Part shown: in pieces, positions 30,770 to 39,846 of the stretch
How positions within the stretch are numbered: position 1 is the first letter of the stretch
Layout of the letters: each line of letters begins with the position of its first letter
Assembly (NCBI GenBank): GCA_018136815.1
Contig: CM030936.1
Span: forward strand, 3,982,474 to 4,046,473
From: Isochrysis galbana
Taxonomy: Eukaryota; Haptophyta; Isochrysidales; Isochrysidaceae
Length of the DNA: 64,000 nucleotides
Reading direction: 5' to 3'
The notes under the pieces: model-generated
What the model saw: only the letters and a program-made list of their open reading frames with translations
Told to the model about the DNA's origin: nothing
Database searches by the model: none
Made by a program: the position numbers and the translations under genes

Positions 30770-33259
30770 TCATGGCGCCGGCTTGATGATCTCGAGGGTG
30801 ATGAATCGGTTGCGAACGCGCCGCTTGCTCGTGAGCACGACCACTCCGCCCGCGGCGCTACCCTGCCCTGGTGTGTAGCTCCAGCCTAGATGCCCGAGCG
30901 AGGCGTGTGAGTGTGTGCCACCATATGCAGCTGCGTCGTCTGCATCGGCGTGAGGCTCTGCCGACGATGGCGGCCCGCCGTGCCGCAGGCCTAGGCCGGC
31001 TAGGTTGGCAGGCAGCGGTGCAGGTAGAGTGCCGCCTGGCTGTGCGGGCAAGGCGGGCACGCTGGCTAGGGGTGAGGCAGGCACGCGGCGTTCGGGCGGC
31101 TTGCCGAGACGGAGCTCAGCAGCGTAGTGCACGAGGTGGCGAGGGATGGCGGGGGGGTTGGCCGAGGCAAAAACAGTTTCGAACAGCTCGGACGGTAGCT
31201 CCTGCGAGTAGCCGTCATCATCGTCCGGCACGATAGCAAGAGCGGCGAGGGCGCCAATGTCGGCGGCGACGCTTGCCTCAGGCCCGTCATCGTGCTCCGC
31301 CTGGTCAAGGACAACCACCGCATTGCTGATCGCAGCTGGCGCCATGGCCAGCGCATGCTGGTTGGCGCTGGACACCTTGGTTCCGTCGCTAAGGATGAGG
31401 GGCTCGTGCGGCGAGGTCTCCCAACGTAGCACGCCCGCCGGCTGCTCGACAATGTATTTGTACGCGTACTCGCCCGGGGGCAGCGACAGCACGACGGACC
31501 ACTCGGCCCTCCTGTTCGGCCCGCCATTATCAAGCGGGATGCGCTCTGCCCATTTGTTGAAGGTGCCAGAGAGGAAACAAGCGTGGCATTCGCCGAACCA
31601 GCTGAAGGCGGTCGGGACGGTGCGCGGCGTGGGCGCCAGAGTGTGCGCGCCTGCTCCCTCCTCCGGCCGGCCGGCAGCCGGCTCGGCGAGTTTGTCGGTG
31701 CCCAATTCCTCTCCGTCGCAGTCCATCGAGACCGTCTCGGGCGAGGAGCGCTGCCTAATGGGCGACTCCTCGTCGGCGGTTGCGATCGAGGGCGACGATG
31801 GCTCGGCGCGAGACGACTGCCCCTTGTCCACAGCGCCTACCGACGGGTGCGGCTGCGGCTGCTTGTGCGGCTTCGGCTGGCCGCCGGCCGAGAGCCGCGG
31901 CGAAAGCTTCGACGCAGTGGGTGCGTGCTGCTTGTTTGCGCTATTCTGGCCCGGCTTTCGCTGCCCGTCGGGCGAGGCCGCCTCGCGCTCGCGCGTTGCA
32001 CGCTCTTGGGCGGCCGTGACCGAGAGTGCACGCTCCTCGGCTGCGGTGACTGAAGGTGTTATCTCGCGCGCCAAGGGTTCCTCGCGCGCCGAGGGTTCGG
32101 CAACCCCCCCGTGCCGTGCACAAAAGCGCCGCCGGTGGGCGTGCGCCCGCTCGTCGGTCGGATCGGAGGCCGCTGAAGCCGGCGCAGGCGCCGATTGGCG
32201 TTGGGCGAGCTGGCGCGCGCGATGTTCCGCCGATAGCTTCTCGATTGTCTGATGCCACTCATCGAGATGGCGTCCGATGCCGGCGAGTCGCGGGCGTTCT
32301 TCGAGCCACTCGAGTACATTGCGCTTCCATGCCTGAGGCGCACTTGGCGCCATGTCATACGCGCGGGTAACCGCTGAGGTGGCTCCCGCCGCCGCAGTCG
32401 CAGCGGCCCAGGCCGAAACACCAGCCGAAGTGGAGCGTGCCGTGGAAATGGGATTGCTTGCGGCGGCCCAGGCAGTGGCGCCCGCCTCGCCGAGCGGCCC
32501 GCGCCACGTCTCGGGCACGCGCTGGACGAGTGGCTGGATCAACTCGTGCTGGAGCAGCGCGTCAAACGGCGTGCCCCGCGTGCGCGCAGCTGCTGGCTCA
32601 GCGGCGGCAGCGGGAGCGCGCGCCGGAGCAGCGGATGCGAGCGATGCGGAAGAGCTGAGGTCACCGCTCGAACTGAGCGCGCCCGAGCTGGGTGGCCTGT
32701 GCGAGGCGGCCGGCGCGTGTGCGTGCGTGCGCCGGTAGTAGAGCGACGAAGCATGCGACGAGACGGGTGACGAGGTGGCCGACGAGCCGACGGTGCTCGT
32801 GCCGCCGCGCGCGTGGCCGCCGGCGGGCGAGGTAGATCGCGAGGCGAGGCGCTCAAGCGCAGCCTCGATCATGGCGTGCTCCGTCAGAGGAACCGAGGGC
32901 ACTGAGTCGATGGACGAGGCGGAGCGCGTGCGCCGCAGCTTGATGCCCGGGTGACAGTACCCCCCTCCCCCGCCGGCGCCTCCACTGACGCCGCCCAGCT
33001 GCTGCGCTGCGAGCGGCGCGGAGAGGCGCGAGAGCTCGAGCATCGAGAGGCGCGAGATGAGCCCGCGAGGCAGAGGAGCAAAGGGAGCCCCAGTGTACTC
33101 TGCTGGCTCGTGCTGCGGCTGTATGTGCGAGAGAGATGGAGGGCGGCCGGCCTTATGCCTGTGGCGAGGGTGGTGGGAGGCAGCCTCGACCACGTCTGAG
33201 TTGGTTCGTGAGATGGTCTTTCGTGTGCCTAGCACTCCGCCCACGTGGCGAGGCTCCAT
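30770..33259 (-). CDS. AMPK/SNF1 beta subunit with long N-terminal extension
   Basis: 829 aa from the Met at 33259 (MEPRHVGGV), single exon. The scaffold/regulatory subunit of the AMP-activated kinase complex. Residues ~547-633 are a CBM48 glycogen-binding domain (FSWFGECHACFLSGTFNKW, EWSVVLSLPPGEYAYKYIV). Residues ~683-829 form the complex-interaction domain: GYSQELPSELF, PPAIPRHLVHYAAE, a proline-rich insert, LGHLGWSYTPG and VVVLTSKRRVRNRFITLEI, aligning with the end of animal beta subunits. The first ~540 residues are Ser/Ala/Arg-rich and apparently disordered, far longer than in animals or plants. There is no N-terminal myristoylation glycine at this start. Polypurine/polypyrimidine repeats lie directly upstream. 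Confidence 0.85.
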   Translation of the reverse strand: MEPRHVGGVLGTRKTISRTNSDVVEAASHHPRHRHKAGRPPSLSHIQPQHEPAEYTGAPFAPLPRGLISRLSMLELSRLSAPLAAQQLGGVSGGAGGGGGYCHPGIKLRRTRSASSIDSVPSVPLTEHAMIEAALERLASRSTSPAGGHARGGTSTVGSSATSSPVSSHASSLYYRRTHAHAPAASHRPPSSGALSSSGDLSSSASLASAAPARAPAAAAEPAAARTRGTPFDALLQHELIQPLVQRVPETWRGPLGEAGATAWAAASNPISTARSTSAGVSAWAAATAAAGATSAVTRAYDMAPSAPQAWKRNVLEWLEERPRLAGIGRHLDEWHQTIEKLSAEHRARQLAQRQSAPAPASAASDPTDERAHAHRRRFCARHGGVAEPSAREEPLAREITPSVTAAEERALSVTAAQERATREREAASPDGQRKPGQNSANKQHAPTASKLSPRLSAGGQPKPHKQPQPHPSVGAVDKGQSSRAEPSSPSIATADEESPIRQRSSPETVSMDCDGEELGTDKLAEPAAGRPEEGAGAHTLAPTPRTVPTAFSWFGECHACFLSGTFNKWAERIPLDNGGPNRRAEWSVVLSLPPGEYAYKYIVEQPAGVLRWETSPHEPLILSDGTKVSSANQHALAMAPAAISNAVVVLDQAEHDDGPEASVAADIGALAALAIVPDDDDGYSQELPSELFETVFASANPPAIPRHLVHYAAELRLGKPPERRVPASPLASVPALPAQPGGTLPAPLPANLAGLGLRHGGPPSSAEPHADADDAAAYGGTHSHASLGHLGWSYTPGQGSAAGGVVVLTSKRRVRNRFITLEIIKPAP

Positions 33260-33393
33260 CGCGAGCGCGGCTCCCCGCAGCCGCCACCCCACCCCCACCC
33301 CCACACTACCACCGCCGCCGCCGCCACGCCTGTCCTTTGCCGCAACAGCCCCCACCCACCCCCTCGAGCTCTCCTCCCTCCCCCTCGCGAGGA

Positions 33394-33478
<85 letters not shown>

Positions 33479-33820
33479 CCACTGCTCGACGCCCAACGTT
33501 AGAGGCAAGAAGGAAAAGGGAATGAGGAAAAGGGAAAGAAGCGTGGACGGGGGGAGAGAGGAAGTGAGGAGAGAGGAAGAGAGGGACGGGAGGGCGGACG
33601 CGAACGGTCCTTCGGGATGGAATAAGTAGGTGGGGGGAGAGGGATTAGGACTGTGAGGAGGTGCCGAGGGTGCGCGCGGGGTGGTAAGGGTTGTGGCGAG
33701 GAGAGAGAGAGAGGCGGGGGGGGGGGGGGGGGCGCCGGGGGGGGGGGGGCGCCGGGTGCCCCTCTTCCCCACCCTCCCCCCGTGTCTCTTCTTCTCTCTT
33801 CTTCGCGACCGCCCAGAAGG

Positions 33821-33866
<46 letters not shown>

Positions 33867-34559
33867 CCTCCCCACTGCCTATCATACATAGACCCAAGAT
33901 TTCCCGTCTCTCTCATCGCATCCCCTCCCGATGTTGCGGGTGGAGATCATCCCCCCTCCCCGTCCTCCTCGTTCTTCCTCTCCCTTCCCCGGAGATCTCA
34001 AGCACAGAGAGAGGGGCCCAGCCGAGAGAGAGGAGAGAGAGAGCAGGCGCAGAGAGAGAGAGGGCATGCCCGCGCCGTCACAATCAACTTCCCCCTCCCC
34101 CCCCACGAGAAGTCTTCCTCTCCTTCTCGGGGCCACACTCCATCGCGTCTTCTCTCTCCACCGGTGGGTGGGGGTGGGGGGTGGGGGGGGGGGGCCGCAG
34201 CGCGCGCGGGGGCGGCGGCGGGGGGGCGGCGGGGGGAGCGAAGGGGGGGGCGGCGGCGGCGGCGGGGAGGAAGGCCGCATCTTCTGCGCCGCAGATGCCC
34301 CCCCCCCCCCCCCCCCCCGCCCCCCCCGCCCTCCTCCCCCGCCCGCCCGCCCGCCGCCCCGCCGCCGCAGCCCCCGTCGCACGTCCCGCTCCCGCGAGAC
34401 GCCCCCCCCCCCCCCCCCCCCACCCCCAGCCCCCCCCTCCCCGGCGCCCGCACGCCCCTCCCCCCAAATGCGCCACCCGGATGCTTAGACTATCATCTAT
34501 CATCTATCATCTTTAATTAATATGCCTTTCCATAGTCTGCGACGTCTCCTTCCAGCCCA
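33260..34559. promoter_or_regulatory. Low-complexity region upstream of AMPK beta
   Basis: Holds CT arrays at ~33400-33475 and ~33822-33863, which are GA arrays in the sense of the AMPK beta gene. It also has G runs (33717-33750, 34180-34255), C runs (34298-34330, 34396-34425) and GCGGCGG blocks, giving several possible G-quadruplexes. Long frames here on both strands are artefacts of the repeats. Promoter/5'-UTR role is inferred from position. Confidence 0.5.
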
Positions 34560-34868
34560 GCCATTCTCCTATATGTGAAACACAGGAACAGTGTTTTTTT
34601 TCGGAGGCCCAAAACATATGTTTTTCGCTGTTTTATGTCGGGCGGCGGCCCCCCCGCACATCTGTTTTTCACATTGTTTTTCTCTCTTTTTCGACGGCAA
34701 AAAACATAAAACATACTATTTTTTGGGGTTGACGTAAGTTTTGTAAAATTTTTTGTCAAATTTGGGTGGTCAATCGAAATCGAAATTTTTGACCAAAATT
34801 TGGGGCCTTTCACTTGGAAAGAAACAAAACTTGGGGGGCCGCGCGGAGCGCGGCGCGAGGGGCGAGCG

Positions 34869-35932
34869 ATGGTCCGCCGTCGCCGCATCTTCATGGAGGA
34901 GGAGGAGGAGGAGGAGGAGGAGACATCGACGGGCGCCGCGCCCAATGCCAATGCCGTCGCAGGCTCCTCGCGTCGCCATTCCTCCACTCGGAAGCGGGCG
35001 CGGCGAGAGACGATCGTCGATTTGGTGGAGGACGAGGACGAGGACGATGAGGAGAAGGACGATGAGGAGGGAGAGGAGGAGGAGGATCTATTGGAAGAGG
35101 CATTGGAAGATGCGACTCGCGAGGAGAGAGAGAGGCGCAGCAGGGCGCCGGCTCACGTCCCCGCCTCGTCCCCCAGCTCACGGCCCATAACGTCTTTCCT
35201 CCCTGGCCAGAAGGTGTGGCACGACGTGGTCCACGACGCAGTCGTAGTCGAAGGTGCGAGGGAAAGTGATCTGATGATCAAAATCTCGTACGAAAAGAAG
35301 CAGGGTTCTTCGACGCGCAGGTTTCTCCGCTGGGTCGCGCCCTCGAGCCTGGCAAAGGTAGGGCAGCGTAGGTCGCCGCGACTCGAGGAGAAGAGCGCAG
35401 CACCACGACGTGGAATCTTCGGCGTCGAGTTGCCGGAGATGGCTGCCCATGAAAGGCAGCGAAAGATACAGAAGAATAAGCCTCCCGAAGGATCGCGTGG
35501 GCGGCAGCACAGCGTGCACAAGACGAAGCCGTCGAGTGTGAGCATCACCAAACGGTTGCAGCAGTTCCCGGCACAATGTCTAAAGAACTCGGGTGGCGTC
35601 CTCTTCTGTTCCGCATGCAAGACGCAGCTCGAGAACATCAAGACCTCCATCGAGGCGCACGTCCCCCCCCCAAATTTCTCGAAATTTCTTCGCGCCGAGA
35701 CGTCCTCCAAATTTCGTAAAAAGTTTCGCGAAACTCTTACCAGGCCCTAAAGCTCGTCCCTCACTGGTCGAAGGCGGCGCGCATCGTGTTTGCTTTGTCT
35801 CCGAATTCCGCGTCCTGTGAACGCGTCTTTGCTTTGCTGCGAGTGATGTATTCAGATGCGCAGCAGCGCACTCTCTCGGACCATCTACAGTCTTCTTTGA
35901 TGAGTCGTTTCAACGGTCGCCGGGTTAGCTGA
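34869..35932 (+). pseudogene. hAT transposase, N- and C-terminal parts only
   Basis: The first part (34869-35750) has a Glu/Asp-rich leader and then RLQQFPAQCLKNSGGVLFCSAC, the Cys-containing N-terminal motif of this hAT subgroup, followed by SIEAH. The second part, in another frame from 35744 to the stop at 35930-35932, reads PHWSKAARIVFALSPNSAS then CERVFALLRVMYSDAQQ and LQSSLMSRFNGRRV, the C-terminal dimerisation region. The RNase-H-like catalytic core is missing. A possible acceptor (CTTACCAG) precedes the second part, but deletion explains the loss better than an intron. Confidence 0.75.
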
Positions 35933-36225
35933 GCGGGATGCAGTGGGTGGGTGTGGCGGTGTGGCGTGAGTGTGCGTTGCGCGTGAGCGGCGGGTGGTGG
36001 TGTGGTGGTGCGTACGTGCGTGTTGGCTTGAGGAGTGGGGGGGGGGGGGGGGAGGGGAGAAAGAAAGGAAAGAAAGAATGTGCTAAAAGACCCTCAACTA
36101 AGTTGCAAGTTGGCATTAGTGTAGAAGTAGAGGTAGAGCTTAATTAGGCTGCTAGAGCTATAGAGCTAGCCGCTGTGGCCGAGGCGTCTAACGTCTAACG
36201 CGCCTAATACTTACTAACACTAACT

Positions 36226-36260
36226 AAGGGTAAGGGTAAGGGTTATAGGGTTAGGGTTAT
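36226..36260 (+). repeat. Short telomere-like repeat inside hAT element
   Basis: TAAGGGTAAGGGTAAGGG followed by TTATAGGGTTAGGGTTAT, i.e. degenerate TTAGGG-type units. It lies within the hAT element, so it need not mark an old chromosome end. Confidence 0.6.
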
Positions 36261-36431
36261 AATAGGACAAAATATTCGAAAGCGTCAAAATTTTGATCAA
36301 AATTTAGGTGCCCAACCCTCAAATTTTGACAACAAAATTTGGGCCCTTACAAAACAAAACTTACGTCAAAGCCAAACTATTTTGCTGTTCTATTTCTAAG
36401 TTTGACTGTGTTTCACATCTAGGGCCATTCT

Positions 36432-37258
36432 TTGGCATTTTCTTACATTTTCATAAATATTTGTTGCTGAATATCTACGTCTGTAAAAGCGAAGCGAAGT
36501 GCCGACATCGGTGCTTCAGTTGTCAGTTTCAGTTGTTCAGTTGCTCAACCCCCCTAGTTGATCGATAACTGTGGCGGTGACCGGTGAGTCCACTGACCAC
36601 TGACCACTAACTAAGTCCATCGTATTGTATTGTGTCTGGGCATCCCCCTTGCCCTTACAATCGGCCATCAACTGGGGTGACCCACCCGCCACCCGCGGAT
36701 GAAAGCTACTAAGAGGAGAAAGAAAGTCTGATGAAACTGAAACTGAGGACTAAGGGGAAGCGCCGGTTTCGATTTCGGCGCTCGTACAATAACAATAACA
36801 TCAAGGATTTTTCGTAAAACGTAAGATTCTCCTAAGGATGAAGGATGGTGGAAAAGATGAGAGATGAGAATGTCCGGAGAATACACAATATGTACATCTC
36901 TGGTACAAGCAGGTGTAGGTGGTAAAAAAGTAGTCGAACCCGAACTCAACTCAAACTTTTTGACCGTTTGAACATGGAACATGGTCAACGACCTACAACC
37001 TACTACCTACTACTGCCTTGACCCCCAAAGTGAAAGTGAACACTGTCAAAACCCCTAAAAATTTCCTCGCGCTCGCGCCGCGTAACCGTAAACGCGGCGC
37101 TCAACCAAGAACCAAGCGAAACCATAACGAATTGCACCCCGCGGCTGCGCCGCGAACACACCCAACTCACGGCGGCGCGCGACAATGAACACCCCCGTTA
37201 AATACATACTCACGCCCCGTAAAAAGGTGAACTCGCGTAGTTTTTTACCACCTACTTG
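36432..37258. other. Intergenic with a long inverted-repeat arm
   Basis: No gene. Positions 36905-36975 (CAAGCAGGTGTAGGTGGTAA and ACTCAACTCAAACTTTTTGA) recur inverted at 42025-42092. Confidence 0.5.
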
Positions 37259-37529
37259 TAGTACAAGTGGCTCAAACAAAAAATAGTCGACCTTTGACCT
37301 TGACCGCGAAAAACACCAACGTGAGGGGCGACCAGGGCGAAACAACCAGCCTCAAAAATGAATAGAAATGTGAATTTTTGTTTTTGCGGGCGGGGGGAAG
37401 CGCACCCACTTGGCCAGTGGGGGCGACCATGCCGACTCATTCTGCTCACGCGGGCGACCAGCCCGAAACACTGTAGACCCCCCCTAAAAAAGTGAACGCG
37501 ACTATTTTCTGTTTGAGCCGCTTGTAGTA
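37259..37529. mobile_element. Candidate 261-bp MITE
   Basis: Inverted repeats CAAGYGGCTCAAACARAAAA (~26 bp in all, ending ATAGTCG) bound 37264-37524. TAGTA occurs directly on both sides (37259-37263, 37525-37529). No coding capacity. The TSD is short and its left copy sits in a palindrome, so family assignment is open. Confidence 0.5.
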
Positions 37530-38359
37530 AGTAACTCGCCGCCGTTCGTTGCCCGTTGCTCGTTGCCCGTTGCTGGTTCTCTGCTGCTGACCTGCTGATG
37601 GTAATTAACGAGTGCCAGAAGCGGAGTGGGATGTCTGAGGAGGAGCGAGAGGGTATTGTATTCCCCTAAAGTGGTCAGCCGGGAGAATAGGGAGGAGCGA
37701 ACCTCACGGAGGGGTTCCGGCTGACAGGTGAGACGCCTCGACGCCGGAACTGGACGGGAACTGTCTCCGGCCTGGGGGGGGGGGGAGGGGGCGGGGGGGG
37801 GGGGGTCCCAAACCAAACGATACGGAGCAGCCGAGCCTCCCCCCCCGCCCCCCGCCCGAGCCCCCCCCCCGCTCTCGGGTGCGGGCCGGCCGGCTGGCGC
37901 CCCCCCCCCCCCCCCCCCCGCCCCCCCCCTCACCCACCCCCCCCCCGCCCCTCCTGACGAGACTTCCCCTTCATCCCGCGCATCTTCGTCGCGCCACACT
38001 CCGCCCGCCGCCGCCGGGGGGGGCGCGGCGCCCTCCCCTCTGTTCACATCGCGCAGAGGCGCAGATTTACTTCCCCTCCCCCCTCGCCCGAGGCGTCTGT
38101 GTGGGCCGCCCGCCCGCCACCCTCTGATGAAGATTCCTTCCGTCCGCGCAGGTCGCCCACCGGCCGCCCGCGCGTCCCACTGTGCTTTCTTATCCACCCA
38201 CGGGAGCTCTCTCAGCTATCTCGAACCCTCCACTGGCGCACTCCCCCTCCCTCCACCCTTCCCTTTGCCCCCCCCATCCCCTCTTCACAGAACCGCCCCG
38301 CCCCCCCAACCTTCCCCCTTCCCACCCTTCCCTCTCCGCCTGCGGTGCTCATACCCAGC
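37530..38359. other. Upstream region of the tandem-domain protein gene
   Basis: G runs at 37776-37803 and C runs at 37839-37930, then a C/T-rich stretch 38200-38340 directly before the start codon. The long frames on both strands are low-complexity artefacts. Confidence 0.45.
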
Positions 38360-39742
38360 ATGCCCGGCGCGCTCGGCCTGCTCCTTGCGCTCCCCGCACT
38401 CCTCCATGCGCCCGCGCGCCCACACGCCGCGCCTCGCCCCGCTGGATCTCCGCGCATGGTGCTTCGCTCAGCAGAACCGGCGCTCGTCTCGCCGCTTGCC
38501 ACCACCTCTGGCTACGTGGGCGCTATCTCGCCGACGCGCGGAGCGTACGACTACTTCCCCGACTCGTTCATTCACATTCAAGGCGGCTCGCTCCGCACCT
38601 GGTCCTTTCCTTCCCCCTATGTCAAGCGCATGATGGTTGAGCTGGGCTCGGAGGGCCGGCCGGTCGATGCCGACGTCGAGCTGTGGAACGGGCCGGACCA
38701 CACGCCTGTCAAGATGCGCGTCTACCTGCAGAATGGGGAGTTCGTCCCATTCAGCGCCGTCTTTGAAGCCCCGCGTGGTGCCGAGACTGTCTCCGTCAAG
38801 AACACCGCCCAGCTCGAGTTCCCCTTCGATGCGCGCGTTGTGTCCGACAATAACCAGCGCGTACTCGAGCCGACGTCCGAGCTGCTCAACTCCTTCACGA
38901 CCGTGCAGGGCGGCGCCATCAAGACCTACCCGTTCGAGCCGTCCATCGAAAGCGTCGGCATCATGCTTAAGACCAATGGCGGTCCCCTCAACACGCGGAT
39001 CGAGCTGCAACAGGGTCCCAACAACAACAAGCAAGTAATCGAGATCTACACCGACGATGGCTTCGAGCGCCCTTTCTTCTGCGTCCTCAAGACGCTCGGC
39101 CAAGGCAACGTCGTCCGCGTCGTAAACACCGGCCCCGTCGAGTTTCCCGTCATCGCTTCCGTCGTACCGTACAACTTCTACGCCAGCGGCTACGGCACCT
39201 ATCGAGGTGGTTCAGCATCTGCCTACGGCGGACGCAATCGCGCATATGGCTCCGGGTATGGCTCGGGATATGGTGGATATGGTTCTGGCTACTACGGCGG
39301 CTCGGGCTACTATGGCGGATCCGGCTACTATGGCGGCTCGGGCTACTATGGCGGCTCGGGCTACTATGGCGGCTCGGGCTATGGCGACAGATATGGACGG
39401 TATGGCAATTACCGCGGTAGCTACCCATACTCGGGTTCTGGCTACGGCCTTGGCTACAACGGCAATTACTACAACTCTGGCGGCAGCAGTGCCTACCCTA
39501 TGAGCCGCTACTCGAGCTACGGTAGCAGTTTCGGCGGCATTGGGAACGGCTATTACGGCAACTTCTACAACAACCCGAGCAACTCCTACTATCCTTACAA
39601 CTACAACAGCAACAACTACTACAACTCGAATTATGGGGGTGACAGATACGGGCGCATCGGCTACGGTCCTCTTAGAAATGGTTATGGCTACGGCACCAAT
39701 CGTTCTTACGGTTCTTACACAGGTCCGTATGCATATTATTGA
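38360..39742 (+). CDS. Secreted or plastid-type tandem-domain protein with Gly/Tyr tail
   Basis: 460 aa, single exon. Start at 38360 gives a clear signal peptide (MPGALGLLLALPALLHA) followed by a basic Ala/Pro/Arg stretch that could be a transit peptide of a complex plastid. Two related ~100-aa domains follow, each with a Tyr/Trp-Pro core and the pattern E-L-x2-GP: ELWNGPDHTPVKMRVY and VFEAPRGAETVSVKN in the first, ELQQGPNNNKQVIEIY and RVVNTGPVEFPV in the second. Such tandem domains are, to my recollection, found in algae with red-derived plastids, with no known activity. From about residue 280 the tail is Gly/Tyr/Ser/Asn-rich, including five YYGGSG units, and looks structural or adhesive. 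The final 32 codons are duplicated downstream. Confidence 0.65.
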   Translation: MPGALGLLLALPALLHAPARPHAAPRPAGSPRMVLRSAEPALVSPLATTSGYVGAISPTRGAYDYFPDSFIHIQGGSLRTWSFPSPYVKRMMVELGSEGRPVDADVELWNGPDHTPVKMRVYLQNGEFVPFSAVFEAPRGAETVSVKNTAQLEFPFDARVVSDNNQRVLEPTSELLNSFTTVQGGAIKTYPFEPSIESVGIMLKTNGGPLNTRIELQQGPNNNKQVIEIYTDDGFERPFFCVLKTLGQGNVVRVVNTGPVEFPVIASVVPYNFYASGYGTYRGGSASAYGGRNRAYGSGYGSGYGGYGSGYYGGSGYYGGSGYYGGSGYYGGSGYYGGSGYGDRYGRYGNYRGSYPYSGSGYGLGYNGNYYNSGGSSAYPMSRYSSYGSSFGGIGNGYYGNFYNNPSNSYYPYNYNSNNYYNSNYGGDRYGRIGYGPLRNGYGYGTNRSYGSYTGPYAYY

Positions 39743-39846
39743 TGAAAATCCATCGGCTACGGTCCTCTTAGAAACGGTTTTGGCTACGGCACCAATCGTC
39801 CTTACGGTTCCCACACAGGTCCGTATGCATATTATTGATGAAAATC
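39655..39846 (+). repeat. 96-bp tandem duplication of the gene's 3' end
   Basis: 39655-39750 and 39751-39846 are two copies of a 96-bp unit with a handful of substitutions. The unit holds the last 29 codons, the TGA stop and the following bases. 96 is a multiple of three, so the second copy would be a perfect in-frame extension if the first stop were lost or read through. Confidence 0.9.

Larger units (their letters stand above)
34560..36431 (+). mobile_element. hAT element, internally deleted, with 8-bp TSD
   Basis: Element 34568-36423 (1,856 bp) between perfect 8-bp direct repeats GCCATTCT (34560-34567, 36424-36431). Terminal inverted repeats CCTAKATGTGAAACACAG, with a further inverted block GACGTAAGTTTTGT (34729, complement near 36365) and AAATTTTG-type subterminal repeats on both sides. 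It encodes the two ends of a hAT transposase but not the catalytic middle. Confidence 0.9.

Noticed and set aside
33229..33916. Long Arg-Glu or Ser-Leu dipeptide ORFs, also at 26478, 42502, 52730 and 54060
   Set aside because: Direct translations of CT/GA microsatellites, not genes.
36165..36215. GCTGTGGCCGAGGCGTCTAA resembling the 5' half of tRNA-Ser/Leu
   Set aside because: No anticodon stem, variable arm or T arm follows.
37502..38197. Minus-strand 231-aa Gly/Arg-rich ORF
   Set aside because: Produced by G and C runs; no domain, and it overlaps the 5' flank of a clear plus-strand gene.
38468..39103. 211-aa minus-strand ORF opposite the tandem-domain gene
   Set aside because: Antisense shadow; the plus strand has the signal peptide and internal domain repeat.
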